64,000 nt of DNA from Pseudocercospora fijiensis CIRAD86 (GCF_000340215.1 NW_006921541.1:1027527-1091526), one strand, 5' to 3'. Positions 22,791-35,436 are shown, numbered from the stretch's first letter. The notes: generated by a model from the letters alone, not told the origin. Program-made: numbers and translations.

Positions 22791-23374
22791 TAGAAGACGT
22801 ACCTCTATCTAGAACGCTATATCTATTTCAACCCTCCTTACTCCTTAAGATTCCCGATACCGTTTAGAATAGAGATAGTTAGTAGGCGATAAATTCCTAT
22901 CCCTTAGTTTCGGATATTTCAAGATTAAACCGTAGAAGTTGTAGACAATTACTAGTTAACCTTTAAGTCGAGAAGTCGTATAATAGTATAATGTCCCCTC
23001 TATAAAGAACTTCTAGAATATATCTATTCGCTCTTTACTACCTTATCGTATCGAGTACCCCCGGAGTTTATACTCCTTCGAACGTAAGTATAAAGGGAAC
23101 TGTGTCTTATAGACCTATTAATTAACCTACTCGGTATACTCGGGTTTCTAAAGATACGCCTAGCTAGCCTTTTCGAAGATATCCGGGTTAATACTCGATA
23201 TTCTTATATCTCCGAAGAACCTTCTACTTAGACTCCGTAAAGGTGAAGACTAGGTAGTAGTGCCCTATAGTAAATTCCTGCTGCTAGGATTCGGAGAGGA
23301 TAAATCTAGCCCTAATCGTCGTCTAGTACTTAATAGGCTTAAAGGCGAGTATATAACCTCCTCTCGACGTTGTC
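22791..23374 (-). pseudogene. Unrecognised RIP-degraded gene relic, downstream part (interrupted by G1)
   Basis: From 23,374 leftward, a minus-strand frame through stops gives a moderately hydrophobic trace with Phe-Lys-Pro-Ile, an ESxQQEFTIGHYY stretch (Gln inferred at stops) and Thr-Val-Pro-Phe-Ile-Leu. No catalytic motif is recognised. The minus-strand continuation upstream resumes at 38,294 beyond G1. Total interior between the GCCGGC blocks without G1 is about 1.9 kb, a size usual for a one-gene DNA transposon. That assignment rests on layout only, since no DDE motif was found. Confidence 0.35.
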
Positions 23375-23379
23375 GTAAT
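23375..23379. repeat. Target-site duplication GTAAT, left (G1)
   Basis: GTAAT directly precedes the first LTR (23,380). The same five bases directly follow the last LTR, at 38,289-38,293. Confidence 0.75.
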
Positions 23380-23629
23380 TATTAGAGCTAAAGAGGCTAT
23401 ACGTAATTAGTATATAACTAGGCCGAGTAAAGCTAGGGTCTCGATGCCTTAGGTACGTAATTAGTATATAACTAGGCCGAGTAAAGCTAGGGTCTCGATG
23501 CCTTAGGTAGGGCTTAGCGATTAGCGTTAGGCTAACTTGCCTACCTTCCTCCCTTTTCTCCTAGATCCTTATCGAATACTACTATACCTACTACTGCCCT
23601 ATCTACCTGCTAATATAACCCCTATTATA
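23380..23629 (+). repeat. G1 LTR A (250 bp, with internal 54-bp duplication)
   Basis: Begins TATTAGAGC (from TGTTAGGGC) and ends CTATTATA. It equals the 196-bp LTR C plus a perfect 54-bp tandem duplication (23,401-23,454 and 23,455-23,508). Confidence 0.9.
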
Positions 23630-25309
23630 AAGTATTTAATCTACTCTTTAAGGGTAGTAGCTAGATAGTCCTTATTTTAAGCTTTTAGCGGTATAGGTAA
23701 GATAATTAATAATCTAACTATACTACGCCCGAAAACGGAACCTATACGTACTATTCTATTAGGATAACTGTGCTAATTATTAAGCAAGGCCTTCTATACG
23801 GCCTATTATACTAAGTCGATCGCACTAGACCTATACCTACTAATTCCGCTATATCCGTACTATAAGGGGCTATAATATATTATTAGTGCTATCCCTTATA
23901 ATAGCCGGCTTATTACGAAATACTAATAACAACCGCGGCGCTTCTAGTAGCGCTAGTAACGACAATTCTAGTAGTATAGTGCCTACTAAAGAGCCTACTA
24001 AAGAACCTATAGTCGAAGGGGATAATCTATTATTGCCTATTAACGATATTCTTAACAATATTGTTAATCGCCGATACGACCGATTAGCTTTCGGCCCCTA
24101 GCTAGTAGAGAGACTTTAAGGAAGCTACTTAGAACAGGCTCGCTACTCTACGTTAAGAACAATAGCTAAACGATAACCTCCTCGAGATTCTCTACCTATA
24201 GGAAGCCCTAGCAACTAATACTAAACTAATAGTAGGGCCTTCCTTACGATCCGTTTAGAAGAAGAATGCTAAGCTTAGGGACTACACTATGTTTAACGGC
24301 TCTAGTCGCAAGCAGTATAATAATTATATACGCGATTATAAGCTTAACTAGCGGAATGTACCGAGGGCTCTTCTAGACGACTATTTATTAGTCTTCTACG
24401 CTATATAGTATATTAATAGCGACCTAAAACGCACCTAGGATAACTATTTTAACTCCCTTAACGATTAGACTGCTGTTTAGTAGCAAACCTATAAGACTAT
24501 TATATTAGATACCCTTAGAAACCCTATACTAAGGCAGCAATATACTTAGGACTAGTACCTTCGAGCTAAGCAAAAGACGGATTAATCGGCTCGCTTATTC
24601 GAGGCCTACTTAAAGACTCTTAAAGACGACCTTCTAGCTAAGACTAATTCTATATAGATCTCGGAAATACGCCTAAAGCTTAGATAGGAGCTTATTCTTA
24701 AATTAGACCGTCGACGTGTGTTTAAATAGGCTAACCTAATACGCATTTAATTTATAGTCGAAGTAGAAACAGCTAAACGAGCTATCTAGCTTTAATAACG
24801 ACTAGAATCGAGGATCCAACCGGCTAGTACTAACCGTAGTAACTGTAGCTAAGGGGGAAACTAAGGTTCCTACTAAAGTAACAATACTAATAGTAGAAAC
24901 AGTAATACCGACCGTAGAAGAAGCCGTAGCCGACGGCTATATAAAGGAGGCCGTAATAGGGGCCGTAGAAGGGGCTCGTATCCCTATAATGCTAATCGCT
25001 TAGCTAATAATAGTAGTAATATCGGTTATAGCGGTACCCTAACCGGATTGAAGTACTACAACTATAATAGTACTAGCTATCTACTAGGCTAATGCGACAA
25101 ACCTAAGGACTAGGCCTAAATTAACCGCGCTTCCGCTAAGTATAGGAGGCACCTTTTAGCCGCTAATTCTATCCCTATCGGCCCTTTTAATTAGTCGAAA
25201 AAAAAATAAGCGCCGTACTAACTATTAGCCTTATATAGCGTAAAACTATCGATATTGTGCTAGCTATTATACGCACCTATCTTATATAGGATACGTATAG
25301 CACTAATTA
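23630..25309 (+). pseudogene. G1 first internal copy: gag, truncated where LTR B begins
   Basis: Homologous along its length to 25,507-27,210 of the second internal copy. It shows a Ser/Asn-rich N-terminus with a PTKEP repeat at 23,960-24,010, then the LPINDILNNIVN segment, a capsid-like region and a CCHC knuckle at about 25,055-25,100 in which Cys and His codons are partly Tyr. It stops at CACTAATTA|TATTAGGG (25,309/25,310), whereas the second copy continues with TAAGACTAAGG. LTR B therefore interrupts this copy inside the coding region. The protein would be the structural Gag. It is crippled by RIP stops. Confidence 0.75.
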
Positions 25310-25506
25310 TATTAGGGCTAAAGAGGCTATACGTAATTAGCATATAACTAGGCTAAGTAAAGCTAGGGACTCGGTGCCTTAGGCAGGGCTTAGCGCTTAG
25401 CGTTAGGTTAACTAGCCTACCTTCCTCCTTCTTCTCCTAGATCTCTATCGAATACTACCTATACCTACTACTACCCTATCTACCTGCTAATATAACCCTT
25501 CTTATA
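25310..25506 (+). repeat. G1 LTR B (197 bp, internal)
   Basis: TATTAGGGC...CTTCTTATA. It is followed directly by TAGTATTCGAT (25,507-25,517), the perfect reverse complement of ATCGAATACTA inside the same LTR (25,447-25,457). Its U5 end is shared with the LTR copy at the window's left edge rather than with LTRs A and C. Confidence 0.9.
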
Positions 25507-25517
25507 TAGTATTCGAT
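25507..25517 (+). promoter_or_regulatory. Putative self-priming primer-binding site of G1
   Basis: Eleven bases starting at the first base after LTR B, perfectly complementary to LTR positions 25,447-25,457. In Tf1 and sushi-group elements the 5' end of the mRNA folds back on such a site to prime reverse transcription. In the copy after LTR A (23,630-23,640) the site has several mismatches. Confidence 0.65.
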
Positions 25518-25749
25518 CTACCCTTTGAGTGTAGTAGCTAGATAGTCCTTATTTCAAGCTTTTAGCGGTATAGCTACGAAAACTACTAATTTGCCTATAT
25601 TGCGCCCGAAGAACGGGACCTATACGTACTATTCTACTAAAACAACCGTACTAATTATTAAGCAAGGCCTTCTATACGGCCTATTATACTAAGTTAAGTA
25701 TATTAGGCCGACACTCGCTAATTCCGCTACATCCGCACTATAGGGGCCT

Positions 25750-27250
25750 ATAATACATTATTAGTGTTACCCCTTATTATAATAGCCGGCTTATTACGAA
25801 GCAACAACAATCGCGGCGCCGCTAGTAGCGCTAGCAACGACAACGTTATTAGCATAGTGCCTACTAAAGTGCCTACTAAAGCACCTGCTAAAGAGCCTGC
25901 TACTAGGCCTACTAAAGAACCTATAGTTCTAGGTAATAATCTAGAATTGCCTATTAACGATATTCTTAACAACATTGTTAATCGACAATATAGCTAACTA
26001 GCCTTTAGCCCCTAACTAGTAGGGAGACTTTAAGAAGCTACTTAAAATAGGCTTACTGCCCTACGTTAAGAGTAGTAGCTAAAGGATAACCTCCTCGAGC
26101 TTCGCCGCCTTTAGGAGGCCCTAATAACTAACACTAAGCCGATAGTAGGGCCTTCCTTACTATTAGTCCTAGTCTAGAAGAAGGATGCTAAGCTTAAGGA
26201 CTATACTGTATTTAATAGCTCTAGTCGAAAGCAATACAATAACTATATTCGTAACTATAAGCTTAACTACCGCAATATACCGAGAGCGCTACTAGATAAC
26301 TATTCCTTAGTTGTCTATACTATATAGTATATTAATAGTAACCCTAAGCGTATATAGGATAACTATTTTAATTCCCTTTACGACTAGACCGCTGTTTAAT
26401 AGTAGGACTATAAGACTATTATACTAAACACCCTTAGCAACCCTATATTGCGCTAGTAGTACGCCTAAGACTAATACCTACGTGCTAAATAAAAGGCCGA
26501 CTAAACCTCTCGATCCTTCGAGGCCTACCTAAAGACCCTTAAGGACGACTTGCTACCTAAGACCGACTCTATCTAGATATCTAAGATACGACCTAAACTG
26601 AGATAGGAACTAGTCCTTAAATTGGACCGCCGCCGTATATTCGAATAGGCTAATCTAATACGTATTTAATTTATAGTCGAAGTAGAAATAGCTAAACGAG
26701 CTATTTAGCTCTAATAACGGTTAGAATCTAAGATACGCCTAGCTACCTATCGTAGCCGCGGAGGAAACTAAGGTTCCTACTAGAATAACAATGCTAACAA
26801 TAGGAATAGTAACAACGACCGTAGAAGGGGCCGTAGCCGACGGCTATATAGAGGAGGCCGTAATAGGGGCCGTAGAAGGGGCTCGTATCCCTATAATACT
26901 AATCGCTTAACTAACAATAGCAGCAATAGCGGCTATAGCAATCCCCTAACCGGATTAAAATGCTTTAACTATAATAGCACTAGCTATCTACTAGGCTAAT
27001 ACGATAAACCTAAGGATTAGGCCCGAATCGACCGTGCTACTACTAAGCACTAAAAGCACCTTTTAGCCGCTAATACTACCCCTATCGGTCCTTCCTATTA
27101 GTCAAAAAAAGAATAAGCGCCGCACTAACTGTTAGCCTTATACGGCGTAAAACTATTAATATTGTACTAGCTATTATACGCACCTGTCTTATATAGGATA
27201 CGTATAGAGCTAACTATAAGACTAAGGTTACGCTAGATCTAGGGAATTTA
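25750..27250 (+). pseudogene. G1 gag (second copy)
   Basis: Gag structural protein relic. The N-terminal part is Ala/Ser/Asn-rich with a run of Pro-Thr-Lys repeats at 25,855-25,925. It is followed by LPINDILNNIVN (25,945-25,985), a helical capsid region with many TAG stops, an Arg/Gly/Asn-rich stretch (26,740-26,900) and a CX2CX4HX4C zinc knuckle at about 26,947-26,990. Knuckle Cys and His codons are partly changed to Tyr. The longest open stretch (25,764-25,997) starts at GTG. No ATG start is evident; it may have been lost to RIP (ATG to ATA). Confidence 0.75.
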
Positions 27251-29763
27251 GTTAGTGCCCTTATTAGCTATTGCCTAGCTAAGCAATTAGACCTTCGACA
27301 ATTAAATAGGGCTAACCTGCTAACCCTTGCTTAGTTTAATAACGCTCGGCACTTAACCTATAGAGCCTACTATATTCCTATAGTCCTAAAGGACGACCTC
27401 GGCAATAAGCGTTTATTAGACTTTACTACCTATATAGTAGATATAGACAGCCTTCTATCTAATATTGTTATTAGCAACCCTATCCTTAAGCACTACGCTA
27501 TAACTATAGACTTAGGCCTCTAATAGTAGCGATTTAGGATCGCTAGGAAGGAGGATATTAAGTATATCGATATTAGCGAGTGCCCTAACGATATTAGGGT
27601 CCTATTTATCGGCAACCTAATACCTACCGTAGCTAACCTAATAATCGACCTATTAGGGGATAACGATAAACCTATGCCCCCTAATAGTATAGACCCTAAT
27701 TAGCTTGCTCGTATACTATAGCCTATTCGAGAGACCTATATTAATGTATCGAAACACTACCTAGTATCGACATTGCCTATATTTAAAGAGACAGATTATA
27801 AGATTAACATTATAGAGGGCAAGGAGGTTCCTTTTAGGCTACTCTATAACCTTAGTAAAAGAGAGCTTGCTATATTGCGTAAATACCTAGATAAGAACCT
27901 AGCTAATAGTCGAATTTAGTATAGCAATAGCCCTACTAGTGCACCTATCCTATTCGTACTAAAGAAGGATAGTAGCCTACGCCTATATATCGATTATTAT
28001 AGACTTAATACTATTACTATTAAAGACCGCTATCTACTTCTACTTATTAATAAGACCCTCGATCGCCTATCTAGCGCCTATTTCTGTACTATACTAGATA
28101 TTAAGGATGCCTACTACCGTATCTGTATTCGTAAGGGCGACAAATAGAAAACAGCCTTCTATAATCGTTATAGCTATTTTAAGTACTTAGTTATACTATT
28201 TAGCCTAGCTAATGCCCCTGCTACATTCTAGTCCTATATTAATCGGGCCCTGTTAGGCCTGCTAGACTACCTCTATATAGTTTACCTAGATAATATCCTA
28301 GTCTATATCTATTTATCTAATATTGCGGAATACTAGGCTATAGTCCGCAAGGTACTCGATCGCCTAAGGACCTATAGACTATATTGTAAGCCTTCTAAAT
28401 ATACCTTCGCTACTAAGGAGGTAGCCTTTCTTAGCTTCCTCGTATTAACTAAGGGTGTTAAAGCTAATCCTAATCGGATTAAGACTATTACTAAGTAGCT
28501 AATACCTACTAGTATTAAGGAGCTTTAGTTATTGCTCGGCTTCGCTAATTTCTATCGTCGCTTTATTAAGGGCTATTTACGGCATATAATGCCCCTAACT
28601 AAGCTTACTAAAACTAAGGCCAACCCGTCTAGAGAGTTTAAATAGACTAACAAAGCATAAGCCGCTTTTAACGGTCTAAAGCAGCGCTTTACTAAAGTCC
28701 CCTTATTGCACTATTTCGTACTAAGCAAGTAGATCCGTATTAAGACTAACGCTTTATAGTTCGCTATATTAGCTATCATATTATAATAGGCTAATAATAA
28801 TTACTAGTACCTAATCGCCTTCTTTTTACGGAAGATAATCGATATAGAACGTCGGTACGAGACCTGCGAGCAAGAGCTCTTAGCAATCGTAGAAGCCTTT
28901 AAGCACTAGCGCTATTATCTCGATAGTGCTTAGCACCCTATTTAGGTCTATACGGACTATAACAACCTCCGTAGAATTACGAAGGTTACTAGGGTTATAG
29001 GTCGATAGGCTAGATAGGCCGTCTACCTCGCCGGGTTCGATTTTAGTATATTATATCGGCTAGGCGTAAGTAACCCTGCTAATAGCCTATCGAGGCGACC
29101 TAATTATAATAGCGAGACCTAGTATATTAATTCTTTGTTTCTAACCCTATAGTATAAGATTGCTATAGCCCGTATTATTAATAAGCAAGCGTAGGATAAG
29201 CGGCTTACCGGACTCCGCGACAGCTTAAAGTATATTAATGCTCCTATTATATTAATAGTGTGTATTAAGGACACAGATAGGAGAAGTTATAATAACTCCC
29301 TAGTCGATATTGCTATATATAGTAACAGCGATCAAAGCACTACTATAGTTAATCCGGCTACTAGTACTATTAGATATATATAATACGTACCTCGTTCGAT
29401 AGCGAGGGTGCTATTAAATAACCTTACAAATAGGAATAGTTAATCGTTTATAGATAAGCTATTACGTACTTAGTAGAGGGACGCCTTTGCTGCTAAACGT
29501 ATTAATAAGCTTATAAGTAGGCGAAAGACCCGATCTAGTAAGAGTAACTAGTCGATCGATAATAAGGGTTACTTAAAGTTTAAGGGCAGATACTATATTC
29601 CCGCTAAACAATCGATTAGATAAGAACTTTTAAAGAGACACTATAATAGTAAGCTCGCTAGTTACTATAGTATAGAGAGGTCGTACGAGCTACTATCGCG
29701 TATATACTACTAGCTAAATAGTAAACGGTATATAAAAGAATATATACAGACCTATATAGTATA
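27251..29763 (+). pseudogene. G1 pol, first part: protease region, RT, RNase H, start of integrase
   Basis: A retropepsin-like region is expected at 27,250-27,650 but no clear DTG is seen. RT blocks follow in order. LRLYIDYYRLNTITIKD is at 27,975-28,025. LDIKDAYYRI, with the first catalytic Asp, is at about 28,090-28,120. A block equal to FGLtNAPATFQ reads LFSLANAPATF-stop at 28,196-28,231. The YLDD box at about 28,280-28,300 now reads YLDN; the last Asp is lost by the G-to-A change typical of RIP. RNase H shows 'RYETCEQELLAIVEAFKH' at 28,855-28,905. The His-His half and first Cys of the integrase zinc finger are at 29,635-29,758, where G2 has inserted. RT-RH-INT order is that of Ty3/Gypsy. 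Numerous stops make it inactive. Confidence 0.85.
29759..29763. repeat. Target-site duplication GTATA, left (G2)
   Basis: GTATA precedes the left G2 LTR. An identical GTATA at 35,624-35,628 follows the right LTR. Confidence 0.8.
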
Positions 29764-29950
29764 TATTACAGGTAAGCAACGCGTACGCAGATGCTAGATA
29801 TAAGACTTAATAGGTTCGATAAAGAGCTAAGTCTATCTACGTGAATCCGAATAGTTTTGTGCAGTGCGCTAAGCGCTAAGCAGTAGGTTAGAGTCGCGTA
29901 GGCCGAATACCTAAGGCTAGCGCTTTCTACCTAGGGCGTAGCCCTTTATA
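29764..29950 (-). repeat. G2 3' LTR (187 bp)
   Basis: TATTACAGG...CCCTTTATA on the plus strand, the same length as the right copy. It retains more unmutated TG/CA sites than the right copy. Confidence 0.92.
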
Positions 29951-29981
29951 TTACCCCCGTCCTCCTCCCCTTCCTTAGCGG
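29951..29981 (-). promoter_or_regulatory. G2 polypurine tract
   Basis: The minus strand reads AAGGAAGGGGAGGAGGACGG then GGG directly before the 3' LTR, the expected plus-strand primer. This fixes G2's orientation. Confidence 0.75.
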
Positions 29982-30341
29982 GAATAGAAAGCCCTCCGTA
30001 GTTTCTATCGCTATTACTTTATCCGTTAGATCTATACCTATCTAAGCTTCTTTAGAGTAACGCGCTCGTAGTTTCCTCCTCTACGATCGGGGTTTCCGCT
30101 ACTTTCCGGTCGGGGTTGCCGTACCTAGGGCTTTAACAACTATAACTTTCTTCGCGACTGCTAAACCGCGCTCTTTTACCTGCTTACCGCCTTCTAGAAC
30201 GCGTCGTAACTGCGCTTTTAAACGCTTTACTTATAATCGCGCTTTCCTTTGCTTTCGCGACCTTTACTTCGGCGTCGCCTTCTAGGAGTATTAATATTTC
30301 CCTCTTCTTCTTTTTCTTCCTCTTTTCTTTATATATACCCC

Positions 30342-30380
<39 letters not shown>

Positions 30381-31370
30381 TAGTAAGTCCCTCTCTATAT
30401 CCCGCGATTTCCTTCGTAAAATTAACTTGTCCTAGATAGCCCGTCGAATCTACTATATTAGTTGCTATAACTCCGGCGAGGACTGCGTCGATTAATCTAT
30501 AAGGTTCCCGCCCTGTTTATCGCAGGGTCCGCTAACTTCTTTTTAGCCCGCTAGCTCGAGGGCCTACGCTAATTGCGCTCGTAAGAGAATCGCTTACGCT
30601 CTACTATAAGTTTTCGCGATTCCCGTACTAAAACCCTCGCTAACTATTTAGTCCTTAAATAGCCTACGTAGCCTACGCTAGCTATACCCGCGCGACCCGC
30701 GGCAACGTCGCCGAGAAGCACTCCGAGCTTCTTAAGGTTCTTAAGGTATAGAAAGCTCTTAAGTCTCTCTAGCCGTAGGGATTACTATCTAGGTAGGATT
30801 TCCCGTTTCCCGCGACAAAACCCCCGCTAACTATTTCCTTTAGCGCTGTCGCCTCGGAGGTAACGAATACCGTTACTAATGTCGTAGTATAACAAACTTA
30901 GACGTAAGTTACCTCTGTCCTTAGATTTTCTCTCGCTAATCTTCTTTTTCTTAGGGGTATTCCTACTGCTCTCTGTCTCGGTACTAATCGTATCGGTCCG
31001 CCGGATTAGCTAGGTTAATAAGGGTTTCCGTAGGTTTTCTAGTAGGCTCTAGGTAGTTTCGGAGGTAATATTATATCCTTTTTTTTCTAGTCCTAAGGGG
31101 ACCTCTTAATTTCGGGCGGAGACTCGACACTTACTTATAAATACCTAAATAAAATTTTTTCTATCTTAAATTATATTCTCTAGTGTTTCTAGTAAACCCT
31201 AAATATGTCGTAAACAAAAGCCCCTAAGTTAGTAAAGAAACTCCTAAAGTTAGTAAAAATCCCTAAAGTCTATAGATTAACTACCGTTACTCTACGGAAA
31301 ATCTCTAGGCTACTACGTTATTTCCTCCGTTTCCCTTTCTTCTCCTAGTCTCCTAAAGGTCCGTCGTTCT
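29982..31370 (-). other. G2 region between chromodomain and 3' LTR
   Basis: Long for a Gypsy 3' untranslated region. It contains a (TAC)n run at about 30,343-30,382 and a pyrimidine-rich stretch before it. On the minus strand there are Lys/Ala/Glu-rich traces around 30,150-30,300, but no domain is recognised and frames are broken. It could be a C-terminal extension of pol or untranslated sequence. Confidence 0.4.
30343..30382. repeat. (TAC)n microsatellite
   Basis: About 13 consecutive TAC units, interrupted by a final TATAG. Confidence 0.9.
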
Positions 31371-34230
31371 CCTCGATTTGTCTGTATCTCGCTTCGAAGT
31401 CGTTAAGTGCTAAGATATCCGCGATATAGTCTAGGGGTTCCTACGTAGGTTTATAGTACCTGCTCTATTTTACGAGCGCTTCTCGTCCCTAGCCTCGCTT
31501 CCTTTTCCGAGTATATAAGATTTCTTCGACCTACTATTCTTTATACGTCTCGAATAAAATAGGGTCCGGCTGTTCGTCGTCGATTACCTACCCTAGTAGA
31601 GGGTCTCTACTCGTAAGTCTTAGAAGGTCGGTATAGAATACTAGGTAAATATTACTAGGTATCCCCGAGAGTTATACTAAGATAGGCGATAATACCTCTT
31701 CGACCGTATACTTAGCGTATCTCGAGTCGAGGCTCTTCTTTAGTCTATCTATTTAGTAATTCCTTAGGTCGAGCTAGACCTTGTCTCCGATATAGTATAC
31801 CGGCGCCGGCGTCCTAGTCTTATTCGCGCTTTCCTCTTATTTCTATACTACCTCCGCTATCTATACTTAGTATAGGTCTAAGATCTTCTTAATCTTGTCT
31901 ACGAATTCCTCCGCTCGTTTCGCCGTAGTTAGCCGCCTATCGATAGCTAGGTTCTCTTCTAGCGGAACGGGGGAGGTAGATTCGTAGCCGTAGATCGCGA
32001 AGAAAGAGCTTATTCCTAATCCCGCTTAGTATCTCCTATTAAACGCGAGTTCCGCCGTAGGAAGCTATTAGTTCTAGTCGGACTACATTTAGTTAATATA
32101 GTTCCGTAGGTACGCTTAAATATCTTAGTTTACGCGCTCCGGGCCTCCGTCGGTTTATAGATAGTAAGCGGAGCTTAACCTCTGTTTTACGCTAAGTAGT
32201 CGATATATTTCCCTCTAGAAGGTGCTTGTCTAATTTGTACCTCTATCGCTAGTAATAGTACGAAGCAGTCCGTAATGCCTAACCTAGTATTTTAGAAACA
32301 AAACTACGTATTCCTCCGCTTTTATAGAGGGAGTACCGATAAGGGCAATCTACTTACTAAGGCGGTCTTTAATTACCTAAAGATATCGATTCCTATCTAA
32401 CTCCGGTAGGTTAGTTATAAAGTCTATCGAGATTTCTTAGAAGAAACGGTCGGGTACTAGCAGTAGCTTTAGGAGGCCGTGTTTGTACTCCCTCTATACT
32501 TTATTACGTCTATAATAGTTGTAATTCCGTAGGAATTGTCGTACCTGCTTCGACTATAGCGGCTATTAGAGTTCGCGACCTAGTATAGAAGCGGTAGAAT
32601 CCTAGCTAGGGTAACCGTAGAGCGGTAAGTCGTAGATCGATTAGATAATCTTCGTACGTAGTATATCCTATTATAGTTCTTTAGCTCCTATATCTTTATA
32701 TTCGGCCTCTGTCGTAGCTAGGGCTCCCGGTACCTAGAGTTTGCCGCGATAGCGTAGGAACCCCTTAGGGTCTATTACATAATCCCTAATCTAAATAGTA
32801 TTTCTATACGGCTTCTAACTTTTCGGGATCTGCTAATACTCCCCCTCCGTTAGCGTAGACGATAAATCCTAGGTACTTAATCTTTTTCTAGGCGAATTCG
32901 CTCTTTTTAATATTAAGGTAAAGGCCTCTGTCCTAAAGCTTCTTAAGAATAGCCCTTACCTTACGGAAATAGTCTTCCCTCGTCCCGCTCGAGTAGATAA
33001 CTACGTCGTCTATATATACTAACGCGAAATCGTCTAGATACTCCTATAGGAGAGTATTAATATACCGTTAAAACGTAGCCGGGGCTCCGGATAAACCGAA
33101 CGGGCATACTAGCTACTCGAACGAGCCTAGCCTAGTATAGAAGGCCGTTTTATACTCGTATCCTTTTGCTATTCTTATCTTATAAAAGGCTAAGACTACG
33201 TTAACCTTAGTTAACTATCGGGCCTCCGTTAGGTTCCTTATAGTGTCCGGGATTAGTAGGAGGGGGTATCGGTCTTGCTTCGTAAGGGCGTTAAGCGCCC
33301 TATAGTTGTAGTAGAACCGTAGTCCTCCCTCGGGTTTCTTAACGAATAGTACGGGCGCCGCCGCTTCGGAGTTCGTAGGTCTTATAAACCCCTTCTTTAA
33401 GAGCTCGTCTAGCGACTTCCGTAAGACTAAGAGTTCTTGTTTCGATATACTATAGAGCGGGCCCTAAGGGAGTTAAGGCTAGGATCCGTCTAGTTTCTCC
33501 TAGAGTTCTATCGTATAGTCGATATCGGGACGATAGGGCGCTAATTTGTCGGCTTCCCTTTAATAAAATAGCGCGGCTATATCGCCAACCTCTAGAGGTA
33601 ATTTCTTCTTTAGCTCCTCGATCGTCGGATATTCCTTCGTCTTTAGGGCCTTTTTAATATCCTCGGCAATTATCGCGGTAAGTAGGCTTCTTACGGCGTT
33701 AATCGTAGCGATGTTTCTATTTATATCGACCTCTCGGTAATAGCGCCCTTCTTTAATCTAATACCGAGCCCTCCGGTAGTAGTACTATCGTTTCTCGGGC
33801 GCGGTCCTAACCTTATTATATACCTTCTATAGGTTCCCTAGGATAAGGGGGAAAGCTAATCCCGGTACGACGTAAGCGTATACCGTTTATTAGAATCTAT
33901 TAATTTCTATCCGGAAGGCGACGACTCTTACAATTTTCGCGTCTTATATCGTAGACGACGCTCCTTTTACTTCTCGGGACTTACGGCTAATATAGCTAAG
34001 TCCGAGGCCTTTAGCTAGGCCCGTATTAATTATAGCGTAATACTAGTATCCTTCGTCGATAAGAGTAGAAGTTCCGACGTTATTTTCGAGGACTATATCG
34101 GTATATATAAGATTCCCGTTTATATCCTTTTTAACTTCTTCCTATTTCTTTGCCTATACTCTATCTACTCCCGACTCCTAACTACGAGCGAGAGTTACTC
34201 TTTTCCCGAGTCGGAACTACTTAAGTCCGA
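31371..34230 (-). pseudogene. G2 pol: RT, RNase H, integrase and chromodomain, RIP-degraded
   Basis: Minus-strand frames. The RT catalytic box reads LDDFALVYIDDVV at about 33,000-33,040, with both Asp kept. RNase H is expected at about 32,650-32,800. The integrase core with SDRGTN, the DxGGPERVN block carrying the Glu, the LPTAELAFNRRY segment and YGYESTSPVPLEE runs from about 32,260 to 31,955. At the C-terminus, about 31,370-31,500, a chromodomain trace ends in PTWEPLDYIADI, then LNDFEARYR. Chromodomains of this type steer integration to marked chromatin. TAG/TAA codons replace Gln and Trp throughout, so it is inactive. Confidence 0.85.
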
Positions 34231-35425
34231 CTATTCTTCCGTATCCTCTAGAATAGGTTATATAGAGGCGATACTAATCTTAGTAGGCTAAGCTAGCGGG
34301 GCGTACGGGCAATCTCGAATACGGTATCTACTCGCTCCGTAGCGGAAGTAGAGTCTTTTCTCCTTACGCTTCTCTTTTTCTATAGAGTCGACCTATTTAG
34401 CCCTAGGTTTCCCCGCCGTCGATTATTAGCCTCCGCGGTTCTTTCTATAGGAAGCGTTAGTTTACGTAGGGTTTATAACTACGTCTCTATTAGAGTCGAC
34501 CTTCGGGTTCGCCGCGGGAGCCGTATAGGGGGGGATAACGACCGTAGGACTCGCGGCTTCTTTCTTCCTTTCTTACTAGCGTTTCGTAGCCTATTTAAAC
34601 TAATCCATCGACTCGAGGTTCGTTATAATCCGCTCGACCTCCTCTATATAGAGGTAGTAATCCTTAATCTTTAGTACGGCGGTAGTATAGGTCTTAGCCG
34701 CGTTCGAGAAGGTATTCTTTAAATACCCGATTTTCGTATCGTCGGTCTAACGGTCTCCGCCTACGCTTAGTAGGAGGCCGTCGAATTCTAGCTAGTAGTC
34801 GTACTAAGGTTGTCCCTAGGAGTACCTTAGGGCTTAGAGTTACTCTAGCGCCTTTATAGCTTCGTTACTATCCGCGAAGACGTCTTCGAGTTACTAAAAG
34901 AAGGCTTCGGGGTCCTTTCCTTTCGTAAGGCTTCCTCTTTCCTAGAAGTAGCGTATCCTAGCGCGTTCCTTTGCCGGTAGGGTATCGTATACGGTATCCT
35001 AGTAGTAATCTTCGGAGAGCTTCGGTTTTAGCCTAGAACGAACTCGGTACGAACTTCTTAGTCGTAGTAGGTAGTCCCGGAACGACTCGGCTTTCCTATC
35101 CTATAATAGTAGCTTCTACTCGCGGGACGCCGTTACGTTTTAGCCGGTAGCCGAGAGAGTTTCTAGGAGTCCCTTTAGGATCTCGTTCGTAGACTAGTCT
35201 CGTACTAAACTAGCTTCGGGAGGCTCGGGCTAGCGAGACGCTCCCGCGTATTAGAGCGCGGAGCGAGTAGCTTATAGCTAGGCTTCTATCGTCTACTATC
35301 TAGTATAGAGACTCTCGAAGGTACGATAAATCTCGTCCCTAGTTATCTCTAGTACGGTAGGGATAGCGTTCCCCTAGCTATCTTACTCGGGTTCCTAATA
35401 AACCTTAGCGTTTCCTATATTAAAG
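34231..35425 (-). pseudogene. G2 gag, RIP-degraded
   Basis: Minus-strand trace with a nucleocapsid knuckle at about 34,300-34,360. Tyr-Phe-Arg-Tyr-Gly stands where Cys-X2-Cys is expected, and an Ile-Arg-Asp-Cys-Pro end keeps the last Cys. An Ala/Arg-rich capsid-side region lies upstream, reaching toward the primer site next to the 5' LTR. No start codon is recognised. Position between the 5' LTR and pol fits gag. Confidence 0.7.
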
Positions 35426-35436
35426 ATCGAACCTAA
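35426..35436 (-). promoter_or_regulatory. Putative self-priming primer-binding site of G2
   Basis: On the minus strand the first 11 bases after the 5' LTR read TTAGGTTCGAT. Ten of them (TAGGTTCGAT) are perfectly complementary to ATCGAACCTA in the minus-strand LTR (plus-strand 35,484-35,493). This is the Tf1/sushi arrangement, consistent with a chromovirus. Confidence 0.6.
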
